A stretch of DNA of 64,000 nucleotides from Chaenocephalus aceratus. Taxonomy: Eukaryota > Chordata > Actinopteri > Perciformes > Channichthyidae. This document shows positions 45,856 to 57,900 of this stretch, piece after piece (within the stretch, counting starts at the first letter, position 1; each line of letters opens with the position of its first letter). Location: contig CM043808.1 of the NCBI GenBank assembly GCA_023974075.1, positions 17,015,072-17,079,071 of the forward strand. Reading direction: 5' to 3'. Made by a program: the position numbers and the translations under genes. The notes below the pieces were generated by a model that saw only the letters and a program-made list of their open reading frames with translations, had not been told where the DNA came from and did not search any database.

Positions 45856-47006
45856 CTTTTTTTGTATCATTTCAAAGCTGAGGTCCTTTTGTTCAGATAA
45901 CAGCTGAAATTTCTGCTCCAGTCAGTGACCGGGGGCCTATGCTACGAAGCTGGTTCAACCTAACCTGGATATGTTTGAGTTAGCCGGTTGGCCTAATCCA
46001 AAACATACGCGCTCTCGCTAAACTGTACTACGACGCTGGTTATCAAGTGGATCGCTCAAGCCAGCCGTGTCCTATCTAGTTAGGTGCGCGTTCACATGAA
46101 AAGGGTGGTATCTGGATCATTCGACCAATCACAAACATGGAGAAGCGTACTGACAGCGCAGCGTCATACTTCCTGAATGAAAAGTGAACTTTAATACTAG
46201 TCAAAAATGAAGAAGTTAAACTTTAAACATCCATGACTTAAACACTTGATCCAGGATCAAAGCCACATAGCTGCACCTGCAAGGTGAATACAGCTGGCAA
46301 AAGAAAAAGTGTTTGAATGCGTACATTAACAGGTTTATGATATCACTGCCCCGTCTAAAACACGATCTGACTTTAATTACATTTGTCTCGAGTGTTTCGT
46401 CAACTTAATGTGTTGCTTAAAATAATACTTCTGCATACAGTCTGTGACACTGTGAGTGTTGCACGGCCAGATACGGCTCAGCTGACTCAGATAAGGAGAT
46501 ATATGATACATTATGAAGTGATATGCCGCGGACTGTACTTAATGTTACTCTGATCCTGTTACTTATGTTGTGGCAGATATTTAAGTAAGCTTTCTTAAAG
46601 CTAATGTAATAATAGTCAGATTGCTCTGAAGATGGGAGGTGATATTCTATTAATGTTCACGTTCACACAGTCGGTGATTTTTGCCGGCCGTTTTTCCTGC
46701 GACGGCAGTTTTTCTGTATTTCCTTTCTCCTGTAATATGACTTGATCGCTTTAAACTCCGCACACTGAGCTCTGATTGGTCAGCAGGCAGTGCTTTCACT
46801 GAGTTGATCTCTTAGCCTGCAACCTAACCTGGTCCCGACCAGGTTAGCTGCTTAGCATATATTACCATGGAGATCTAGCCTGCTAAAAAGAGAACCAGCT
46901 TCGGATGACCGGAAAGCCGGAGTTTTCCCTGAATTTAGCCGGCTAAGCGAAAATCCTGCTTCGCAGTATACCCCCCGGATGTCAGATTCGCTGCGTAAAT
47001 CTGCCT
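45856..47006 (-). pseudogene. copy A LFPG exon split by a transposon
   Basis: The right half (46975-47006) begins EADLRSESDIR after CTCAG-like TTTCAG. The left half (45856-45932) resumes at SLTGAE but is degenerate, loses LELFPG and has an in-frame TGA. Between them lies the 1.04-kb element. Confidence 0.8.
45933..46974. mobile_element. DNA transposon inserted in copy A exon
   Basis: The ends GGGCCTATGCTACGAAGC and GCTTCGCAGTATACCCC are imperfect inverted repeats. CCGG stands on both sides (45929-45932, 46975-46978). The uninterrupted paralogue reads GACCGGATGTC at 54041-54051. No transposase is seen; the superfamily is undetermined. Confidence 0.82.
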
Positions 47007-47159
47007 CTGAAACAACACGGTTTGTTTTATCTATGCTTTTAAAACTGAAACATAGTACTATAACTATGCTAATGGATTATTTTCAATAGTCACCCTCTAT
47101 AAAGATGGCCACTTACCTAAATTGTACAAATAAAATTGCCTTGCCTTGCCTTACCTTAC

Positions 47160-47213
47160 CTTGCAGAACAACATCCTGGTGTTCCTCCTTTATTTTCTCC
47201 GTTATGACTTCAC
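47160..47213 (-). pseudogene. copy A short repeat exon, acceptor lost
   Basis: It reads EVITEKIKEEHQDVVLQ with donor CAAG|GTAAGG. The intact copies have CCCTACAG|GTGAAG before it; here TTTCCCGTGAAG shows that the AG acceptor is gone. An insert resembling a LINE tail (ATAAAATTGCCTTGCCTTGC) lies directly at the donor. Confidence 0.75.
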
Positions 47214-47312
47214 GGGAAACAAAACAGACAGGCAGATTCAACACATGGAGTCCAATGTAAATACTGAAGTCATATCTTAGTTTTCTTGTGAAATATTTGG
47301 ATACAAACTTAC

Positions 47313-47543
47313 CTGCAGTGTTGACAAGCTCAACTCGAAAGACGAAGATTGTGAGAGGAAAACGAAAGTAATCTCTGATCTGATCGAAACTTGATTTCAA
47401 TTATTTGGACAATTATAAACAGATTTTAATAACGTTAGCCGTAAATCACTCAACTAAAACAATAGAATATTCTAGAAAGTATTTCCAATCTACCTTCGTA
47501 GTTCGTATACAATAGCGTCAGCGCTGAGCCGAAAGTGAAAGTT
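47313..47543 (-). promoter_or_regulatory. copy A promoter and leader exons with ISRE-like element
   Basis: GAAAGTGAAAGTT at 47531-47543 (plus-strand spelling) fits the GAAANNGAAA core of interferon-stimulated response elements. Just downstream on the minus strand is a leader exon ending ACGAAG|GTAGATT near 47495, then a second leader exon ending CTGCAG|GTAAGT at 47313. The same layout recurs at 62074-62281. Confidence 0.75.
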
Positions 47544-50500
47544 AAAGATAAACGATGGCTCAAACTGTGATTGGTCGCTGGAGCAGCGTGATTGACACAC
47601 ATCTGAAGTCCCGCCCTCTGAAACCCATTGTTGACATTTATTACGCATTACTCTCTATGGCAGGGGTGTCCAAACAAACTATGGGGCCAATGGGCTAACT
47701 GTGGTAGGTTTTCAAATAAATGCAGTCAATCTTAGTTGATAAAAAAGCCCAATAACGTATTTACATAGTAAGCTAGAACAGTGGCAGCGCCAGATATTTT
47801 TCTTTTGGGGGTGCTGTGGGGGAGCTTGACGTAGAGGGTGCTCAAACATTGGGTTTCCCATTAATGTGCCGGGCGCTACAGTGGAATTTTCTCCTGCAAC
47901 ACTCCCCACACGCACATACACACACAGTACACCTGCGACTGTTACAATGAAGGCTCGATAATCAGCTCACGGCATATAGGTGTAAGCAGGGGTAAAGTGC
48001 TATTTTTATAAGTGCGTGGGAAGATTTTTTTTTAAATATTAGAGTTATCAATCCGGTGCACTTTGAGAGAAAAATTAAGAGATCTATGGATACATCTCTC
48101 AACACCCATATAAAACAGAACTGCAAACAGATTTACTTTTTCTTTATGAATATTTTACAAATCACTCCCCTTTTAAACTGTATTCTTGTTTTATGTCATA
48201 TAGTATTTCGTCTGTTTTTCATTTATGCTCTTATTTATACCTATAGCCTAATGATCATATAAACGTGTGCCTCGGAAATACTTATTTACATTAATCGTGA
48301 CCAAACCGTTTGAGACCCACTGAGATATAATTGGACTAAAGTTAACTATCTAAACACTGAGAGAGTCCTTTACTTCACCTGAGCTGAAGTTATCTGAGAC
48401 TCTCAGTCTGACAGGAGAGAGTTCTCCCTCCACCTTGTTGTTGAAAAAGCTCCTTATATCCGTTAGCATAGCTATCTAGCAACAGATACTAACCACAACG
48501 ATCTCCGGTACCGGTGCGCGCTCTCGCTCGCGCACGCACACAAAATGGCTCGTGCTACACACACACAGAGCAGAGCTTGAATGAAACACAGAGACCCAGA
48601 AGTAGGCTACTTGTACTGTACTGTCTCATATTATTTTCGAAATCAGTCATTTTTCAAATTATGAATTTCACACGTAAAAAAGAAAAAATACATACATTTA
48701 TTGGGGGTGGGGGTGCTATGGCTTTCCTATTTCCCCTTATTATAAGCAATCTGCTTCTGTTTTAAGAAATTAGTTGCCAACACTTTTTGTAACAAAATAA
48801 ATGAAACCCTATGGAAATCTGTGAAGGCTGTTTGTTTTCTTAAAGCATATTCATGTACTGTATGAAGCATAATTTACCTACATTTATAACTTAACTTATT
48901 AGGCAATATACCTCACCTGAGGGGCCCAGCCCTTCATTTGTTTTTCTGTATGCGGCGGCCCTGTATTATAATGTTCTGGCATCTATATCTACAGTATAGA
49001 GAGGACATGATTTTGTTTGCTATGTGGTGGCTATAGGGTTGTGAGGATACCTTTAAAAATGTTATGTGTTACAATTACTAGTTAACTGTAACATAAAAGT
49101 CATAGTAATATGTAAAGAAATCTGAGTATCACAATATAAAAGTAATGTAACCTGATTACTTCATGTTACTTTTGGATTACTTCAATTTTAAATGTAAAGC
49201 AAATAAATACAAGATAAAATAAATATCGGTAAGATGTGTTTTAATTTAGTATAGTGTGTTACCTTAAAAAATCAGAAACCAAGAAATGTAGTATCAAAAA
49301 AGTGTCCTCTTATACTTTAGGCTATGGGCTTACAAATAGCATTACAAATGCTGTTTTGCTGGGGGGGGAAAGGGGCCAGTGCATGCAGGGGAAAAAACAA
49401 CACTTGTCATCTCTGACCAGCGGCTCTTCCCTTTTTAATTCAAGTAACATTCAAGCCTAGACGTTGAGAGACTAAAAATTACAAAACTGCAGGATATTGT
49501 TGCTGTAATCTGAAAGAAGAGAAACCCCTCAGCCTGGGATGCAAGGACCCGGCGGATGTACAGTAGAGATTCAACTGTTCAGTGCCTTATATTCAGTGTT
49601 GCAGCAAATAATAATAATTTATAATTTAATTTAATTGTAACTTAGTAACTTAAACAAGTACTGTAAATATAAAAAATTACTACTGAAACAAAGAACTGTA
49701 ACTTAAAGTTACTGTAATAAATACCTGTACAGAACAAATTCCAATTTAATATTTATTTTACACAATTACTTTAAACTGTCTTTGTCTTTTGTAACCCGCG
49801 TTTATCGTCTCATAAGAATAACTACCACTCCTTCCCCTGTAAAATTGGTCTAGAACCGCCACTGCTAATAATAACATAATAGTTTTGAGATATGGTGATT
49901 TGTGTTCACATTGTTTGCTGAGCTGTCAATATGTCGTTCAACTCAACGTTTTACAGTAGCCTAATCTATTCACCTGCAGGTTGGTTCAGCTAAACTCAGA
50001 GGTAGAGACACAAACAACATGTTTAGGTAAGTTTAGCTTTACATGATCCTCTTCAGAAGAAGACTGCACAGGCATAGTTCACCATCTCTACATGTTTGTT
50101 TGAGGCTAAAACAATGGTATGGTAATGGAAAGGTTTTAGTTTGAGACAAGCGAAATTTTAAAGTGGAAGAAAAAAAAGCACTTGATGATCTCTGTATCTA
50201 AAACTTAAAATAGATCAGATTCTTTGAAAGGTAAATATTAAAACCACAATTTAATAAGCTTTTTTTTAAAAGACAATAAAGGTGTTATCACTTTGTGTTG
50301 ATTTAGCTCAATAAACCCCTAATGTATTCCTCCTGGTTGACTTGTATATAGATATACTTGAATGACAAAAACGTTTTTTTATTAGTTGATGGCCTAACAA
50401 CTGGAAGTTAAAGAAGCTGGCATTTCAATGGAGTCTTCCTTATACTCACAACATATCAGTATGTGTTTAACTCTAAGATGATAGTATCGGATTATCAGTT

Positions 50501-51100
50501 GTGAGCATGTATTAGGCTACATCAACAGAAATAAAACAAATCTCATTTCATGCTCCTCTGCTCCTCTGCATGTGACTTACATTATTGGATGATGGCTGCA
50601 TTTTACTTAGTGTCCACCAACCACGTGAATATCCATATAAAATATATCAAAGCTTAAATAAGCTTCGATAGTTTAAATAAAACTTACCTCTAAAACTGAT
50701 TGCGATTCAATTTCCCTGCCATAACAATGAGGTTACATTTAAGATACAGTACAAAGAATGTAAATTAATTAAATTAAGTTTTTTTTAAATTATCAGAGTG
50801 TATTATTCATTTGGGTCAACACTATTCTTGAACTATTGATGTCAAAAAGATACATGTTCCAGCTTCATGATGGTATGTCATATAAACTATATCTAAAAAG
50901 GACTAAAAAGTGATTGCACCTGCTGTAACCGCAGTTTATAGAAAGTATTAAGTATATCATCATCACACATAACAAACTCTGGGAAACAAATCTTTAGAAT
51001 TAATTGCAGCAACAACTAACATTCATGCATTAAAACCAAATATACTGTGCTGCTCATTTTATTCTAATATTTGCAGCAATAATTACATTTCTGGCGTATG
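47544..51100. other. intergenic between copy A promoter and copy C 3' end
   Basis: Contains a hAT-like single end CAGGGGTGTCCAAAC (about 47662), a fragment at 48449-48500 shared with 16331-16380, and two MITE-like stretches at about 49040-49220 and 49600-49760 (TTACTTTTGGATTACTT type). No exon recognised. Confidence 0.45.
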
Positions 51101-51592
51101 TCTGTATGTATTCGAAAGGTAATCTTTTGGCAAATGACTAAGCTTTGTTGCAGTCTTTAATCACTTCCTTTACATTCATGTCATAATACAGTAGAGAAAC
51201 CACGGTAGCAACTGGAGAAATCCTACACAGAGATATAAATAATTGGACTACAAATTACTAGCCAACCTCTCTTCTCAAAAAGGAGAATACAATTAAGTTT
51301 TCAGATTATGGTAGAAGAGTAAAATCAAAACTGTCTGATGTATCACATTTTGACTGCTTGACTTGTGTCGTTAGTGATCCATTACACTTTGTTGTTTTAC
51401 TTGAGAGGAAAACATATCATCGTTGCTCGCACCAACACTGCCAAATCTATAGTTAAATTGTTAAAATAATCTATAATACACGTGTTATTCATTTAGTTTA
51501 CAGGAAAAAGGCCCATCTATAGGCAATCAGCTGAGGTCTTCACCAGCAGTTGGATACATTAGCAAGTGTGGTAGCTGCTAAATAAGGTCAGG
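51101..51592 (-). other. copy C 3' flank/UTR
   Basis: 51330-51420 is similar to 41590-41670 beyond copy A, so the duplication includes the 3' flank. No clear AATAAA was fixed. Confidence 0.5.
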
Positions 51593-51909
51593 TCATGATG
51601 AGAAATTAAATGGTAATTGGGGAAATTGGGGAAATTGGGAGAAGAAGCCCCCGCCCGCCTTGCTTTTGTCAGATTTTCCAGAATGTCCAGCAGCCACAAC
51701 CTGGGCAATTGGAATGGGGATCCCTTGTAATAAATATTTTGTAATCTCGCAAACAACAGCTTCATTTTCTCCACAGTAGAGCAGTCCACGTTTCGTCTCG
51801 TGGAAGAAAACGTTGACTTGCAGCTGAACGTTAGCTCCTTGTTGCACATTTGGAATGAACTTGGCCGCATATGTGTGGTGCATCAAAACCAGAATGACAG
51901 GTTTATCGC
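51593..51909 (-). CDS. copy C terminal exon (second half of domain, QFP tail)
   Basis: Acceptor TCCTCAG|GCGA, stop TGA at 51593. It reads DKPVILVLMHHTYAAKFIPN, VQLQVNVFFHETKRGLLYCG, ENEAVVCEITKYLLQ, then a low-complexity tail SQFPQFPQLPFNFSS encoded by a 9-bp repeat. The copy A version is interrupted by L2 in the AAGxxG segment just before this tail. Confidence 0.82.
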
Positions 51910-54900
51910 CTGAGGACACAAAAAGAGAGGAGGACAAATGAGATAATTAGGGAGGACAATTGTAGATTAAAGCTCTAAATGTAAGGTTTGGTGTGGAAAG
52001 CAATCCTAAGAAATGATAAATGATAATCAAAACATGTTTAATTATAAATATCAATATACTGTATATTCCTTAATAAAAACATCAATATTTTGATGTCCTG
52101 ACTATGCTTACACAGGTAAGAAAGAACCTTTATGTGAATACAAATGTAGAAGCCATTTCCATTCAGTATGAAGAGGTTGAAACAAATGTTCCCTTACCTT
52201 TAACATCTCTCATGGCTGACTCAACATCTGGTCCCATGCGAGAAACGATGGGGCAGAAGACAATAATGACGTCGTAGTCGTTGCTGTAGCTTTGAACAAG
52301 ATCAAACTGATCCTGAACTTCCTTCTTCACTTTCTCCATCAGTTGAAAATGGGCATCAAAGGTTGTTCCGGTAACAACCACCCGGTACACCAATTTGCCT
52401 GTCGGGAGGAAAATGGATGTAAATATCAAAGAGATTAATACACAAACATAACTTGAGAGAACCTACACTAGAATAAAATGATGTGTTTTGCTATGCAGTT
52501 CCAACAAAATAGTTAAAACAAATGTGAACATCTGAGTTTCTAACTATCCAACTATGACTCACCTTTCCGTTTAGTCACAGCCTTGGTGCACTCTTGTAAT
52601 GAAAAAAAACAGCAACATTAATTAGTCAGGTTCATTCACAATGTCATTCAAACGTTTGTGATCTCCTTCCATTGAAGCTTGATTGGACACAGTGAAATGG
52701 CTGAGAGGACTATTTTATATTACTTTACTCTAAGGTTGGAGAGAGTATGCTTTACACACAGATCTTCTTTTTATTTTTGAAATGTTTTTTTCCATGAAGA
52801 ACTAACACCGTTTCTCACAACAGAAATACATACTTAGTCTTACAGGTTAGCACTCAGTATAACATCATCAGTGAAGATGAACTGAAAATGCTATGGACAA
52901 ACAAATCACAGTTTATCCCTATTTGACCATAGTAGACCCAAAGAGGAACAATTTCCCCAAACATCCGGTTGCTAAAAATGACTTGACTGTCACATACGCT
53001 CTTCTGAACTGATAAACAATTTAAAATCGAAGGGTCTTTGGAGGGAAATGTGGTTACAAACAGTTATCTCCCTTGTCAGGCAAACTCTGAGACCATCAGC
53101 TTTGTAGAAGATGTACTCTTTTAATTGTTTTTCTTTTGCTATTTCAATATAAATAATACATTTGTGTCTGAATTTGAATTTTTGGGATTTTTCAATAAAA
53201 CAAATGATTCCAAACGTTTTACCAGTCATGTAGAATTTGAAAAAACTCTGCTGTTGTAAACATGAACAAACATTGACATGAGAAAATTCTTGAAGAAGAA
53301 AAATAAATAGATTTACTTTTCAGTGGTGATGGTTGATCAGAAGTGTCCATCCTATCAATGTACTTACTGACTACATATCTTCTAGAGTTTGATTTCAACA
53401 TCAACTCCAAAAAGGACATTCATTTTGGGTTATAAGCTCAAAGTGTTCTACTTAGACCAACCATGGAGAACCGGTATGACTGTAAGCGACGATGGAGAGC
53501 TCGTCTGAGGACGACCTAGAGAGAGAGATGGATAGGGTATTTCCGTGTGTCAAAGACAATGTCAAGGAAATAGCATAATTCAATTACTGACAACAAATAA
53601 ACCATATAGATTTGATTAACTGAGCACATATGTTTGCTAAGGTGGACAGATGTTTACCCTTTACCCAGTTGGCCAAAGTCTGGGATGACATACTCTGAAC
53701 TCAAAGTTCAGTGACAAGCATTTCCAGGGCTTTTCGCTGTACCAAAATAACAAGTATGTGTCAAATGTGAAAGTGAAAGGGATGTTAAAAGGCTGTACAT
53801 ACCCCTGGAAGGGTTGCCGTTATTCACCCCTGTGGGGGGGAGCTGTTTAACGGGCTTCTGAAAAACAAATGTTACATTACAGAAATATTGAATGACTTAA
53901 TTAAGGCCTAGTTTCTATGTAGCCTCTTTTAAATCTCACATTTTAGTTTGAAAGCTCACCTGTATCATTTCAAAGATCCGCCTTCTCAGTTTGAACTTCT
54001 TTGGTCCAGGAAACAGCTCGAGCAGGTCTTCTCGAGTCAGTGACCGGATGTCTGAGTCGATGCTTAAATCTGCCTCTGAAACAAGTTGGATTTACCTGCG
54101 ATTAAAACAGAAACCTAATCCTGTTGTTATGTTTATTGTTTATTTGCAATAGTCACCCTCGCCCAACATAAAAATGGTCTCTTACGTCGCAGAACATCAG
54201 CAGCATCACTGTCTCGATTCTCTATTTCCTTCAGTAAAACTGACGAGTGTCCTGTGGAAAAGACAAGAAGATTTAACACATGGATTTAAATGTATATACC
54301 ACACTGATGTCTTTTTTTCCCACAAACTATTTGGAAACAACAAAAGTTTGAACAGTTGTGTAGATTTAGCACAACAAAAGCTTAGAATTGATTTAATGGA
54401 GCTGTTGCACAAAAGGTCCCAAACACTTATTACCTAATATTTGTTAAACCTATGCTAAAAAAAGCTTTAATTTGAGTTAAAATAGAATCCTACAGTGAAT
54501 ATAACAAATAGCGTGTATGCAGTGGTGCAATGTAACTAAGTACATTTACTTAAGTACATTTTGACTACGTGAGTACTTCGGTTTTATGCTCCTTTACAGT
54601 ATACTTCTCCTTCACTACAATTCAGAGGCAAGTATTGTACTTCTCACTTCACTAGATTTATTTCACGCTCATAGTTACACCACCTTTTTACATAAAAAAA
54701 CACATGGCAGTTTATATGATATGAGATAGTAATGTCCTGCTTACCTAACCATTACTTTACTTTTGATACTGTTATGTGCCGTAGTGGGTGCTGGTGTTTG
54801 GGTGTGTGTGTCTTTTCTCTCTCTCCCTCTGATTCCCCAGGTGCAGCCTCTCCCCAGGTGCTCCCAATCCTCAATCAGGGCCTCCATATAGGACAGGAGG

Positions 54901-57900
54901 AAGGTTGCAGTCGCTCTCCCCTGGCTGGATGTGTGCAGCGTGGTGTCCATGTTTCCAGTATATATTTTTGTGTCTAGATTTGTTTTGCAAGTTGGCTGGT
55001 GAGCCCTTTTTCTTTTGGTTAATTAAAGGACCAGCTTATGGCTTCAAAGATCAGTTTTTCTCCTTTTTTCTCGTGCCTGGTCATTTCGGTGCTTTGTTAC
55101 TTCCCTTTGTACCCCTAGATTAGTCCATTCTTTGAGACAAGGAGTGAGTATTTGTTTGTTATGTGGTGTTGATTGTCTTTGGTGGTAGCAGTAGTGTATA
55201 TAAGTGTAGCATCGGCTGAATTATTTACTGTTGAACAGCTTCCTCAGTTTAGAGAGGGGAGTGTCTAGCTGGACTGAATCAGTCCTTCCTTCAGGCACTC
55301 GTTTATTATTTTTCCTTTTTTATTTTCGGGGTAATCCTGGGTGGGGATTTATTCCCTGTTGGGGGCAGGCGATTCAGGGTTTCGGCCACTGATGTTTGCC
55401 TTTAAAATCGCCTCGAGCCCTGCACGCTCCAGAAAATAGTTAGGTGAGTTTGGTAGGCAGGATCTGGGGAAGTTTGTAAAAATGAAAAGAAGCCGTTGAT
55501 AAGGATGGCTTTTGTTTTGGAGCAGTTTGTGGCCAGTCCTACTGTGGGTAAACTAGACTTGTGTAGGAAGGTTGATTTGTGGTTAGTTGCTGAACATTAT
55601 CACATTTCTGTCTCCACTGCTCTTGTTAAAAATGAACTCAAGGCTACTGTGCTAACTGGACTAGTTGAACAGGGGGTTTTGAGTCTGCCTACTTTGGTGG
55701 AATCTCCTGGCACGGTGGCCGGAGCTGTAGCAGCAGAGTCTTATGATGGAGGCCGCGTTGGTGTTACTCCTGGTGTTAAGGGTGCTACGGAACATGCAAG
55801 AATTTTCACCATACCTCAATTCGACTCGTTTTCGGAAGGATCCTCACCTACGGGGTCTAAATTAGATGCTAAGGTAAAAGTGCGTATGGCTCGTCTCCAG
55901 TGTGAGAGGGAGGAGCGAGATAGGGATTTTCAGCTCAGGAGGGAGCTGGAGATCAGGAAGTTGGAGTTGGAGGCAGACACTGCTGTCCGGATGCGTCAAT
56001 TAGAGATTCAGGCAGCTGGGGTGGGTGATTCTGCCGTTACACCTTCTGGTTCTGCTGCCACCTTTGACGTGAGTAGGCATATTTCTTTGGTCCCTGTGTT
56101 TCGTGAATCAGAGGTGGAAATCTATTTCGGTGCATTTGAGAGCATTGCTGCTGCTCTGCACTGGCCAGGAAATGTGTGGGCTACTCTTTTACAGTGCAAG
56201 CTAGTCGGTAAGGCTCGAGAGGCTTGCTCTTCTATTTCTGTCGAGGACAGTTTGGTGTATGAGAAGGTTAAAGGTGCTATTCTCAGGGTATATGAGCTTG
56301 TGCCTGAGGCCTACAGGCAGCGTTTTCGTGGCCTGACGAATACTTCTGGCCAAACTTACGTGGACTTTGCGAGGGAGAAGAAAGTCCTCTGACAGGTGGT
56401 GTAGAGCTTGTAAAGCTGAGGACATTACTTCAGTGTGTGAGCTGATGATGTTGGAGGAGTTTAAAAACTGTACCGGAGCGTACGGTAGTTTATCTTAACG
56501 AACAGAAAGTAACTACCCTTCAGCAGGCTGCCACTCTGGCAGACGAGTTTGCACTGATACATAAGGGCGTTTTTTTTCAGTGTGATCCTCCTCAGCGGGA
56601 CACTTATCGTAGAGCTCCTGACAGTTAAGTTCCCTGTGCCAGTGTTCCAGTGTTGGATCCCAGGCTAGACGGAGCTGTTTTTTTTTGTCGTGACCCAGGT
56701 CATGGGATAGCAGACGATGCAGCTTGGAAGAGAAAACAGACAGCGGATGGCAAGCGCCCAGAAGGGGTGGGTTTGGTTACAGCAGAGTGTCCTAGTGGAC
56801 GAGCCACTGTTAACAAAGGGCCTGATGAGTGTTTTAAGCCGGTCCATCTCGACTGCTTTTGTCTCTCTGTCAGGGAAGTTGGAGGACCAGCGGCAGGTTA
56901 CTGTGTTACGAGACAGTGGTGGCTCAGTCGTTCATTCTTGCCAGTGCTCTGCCCTTGAGTACTGAGTCTGCCTGTGATGTAAGTGCCGTGGTAAGAGGTA
57001 ATCGAAATGGGTTTTGTGCCCGCACCTCTTCACAATGTCCATGTCCAGTCCAAACTGGCTACTGGTTTCTTTCCAGTTGCTGTGCTCCCCAAATTTCCTG
57101 TCGACGGTGTGGATGTGATAATGGGTAATGATATAGCCGGGGGTAAAGTGTATCCTCAGGGCAGTTATCCTCACTGTAGGGCTCGTAACAGACGTGTCAC
57201 ACATGCTCATTCTGTTTCTCTCCCAGGTCCCGACACTAATGCCCCTTTCACACCAGCGCCTTTTCAGCTCCGGCTCGGAGCTAGAGCCTGAAAAGCGCCG
57301 GGTTTTCCTGTTCACACCGCAGCGGCGCCGGCTCTTAGCTCCGGAATCCGCTTCATTTCCAGCTCCAAAAAATTGTCGGTCCAGAGGCAAGAGCTTTGGA
57401 GCTAAGAGGCGACGTCGCTTACGTCTCTCTTACGTCGAGGCGTGCAGGAAACTAAACCCACCTCCCCTGAACATGGGTCGACTGTTATGCCTGCCTACAA
57501 GCAGTAGTGCCTATAAACACACTTTATAAAGTCAGGCAACACTAACCAGGCTTCGTGTGATTCTGTTTATTTGTGCCTTACTTTGACCATCCGTTCACTG
57601 TTATCGATCATTGTGGAGAGAGGCAGACGTGTTGTTTTGTATTATTGCAGCTATCGGATGCAAGTAGTCAGTTTAGCTTCGGTTGCTATGCCAACATCAC
57701 CCGTTTTATACCAGAGAAACTTTCATAACAGCGTTGTGATACCAAACAGTGTCAATTCAGACTGACACACATTCACTTAGGCTAAGGGGAACTGGGGATA
57801 TGCATCAGCTGCTTGTGTGAGTCGGACAGTGAATACTTTAGAGCGGCCGCTGCAGTGTGAGCTAACCGGGAGCTAACGGGAGAATAAACTCCCGTGGAAG

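Noticed and set aside
57194..57529. 111-codon plus-strand open frame
   Set aside because: It straddles the Gypsy/nested-transposon junction and is rich in repeat-end sequence; not a gene.
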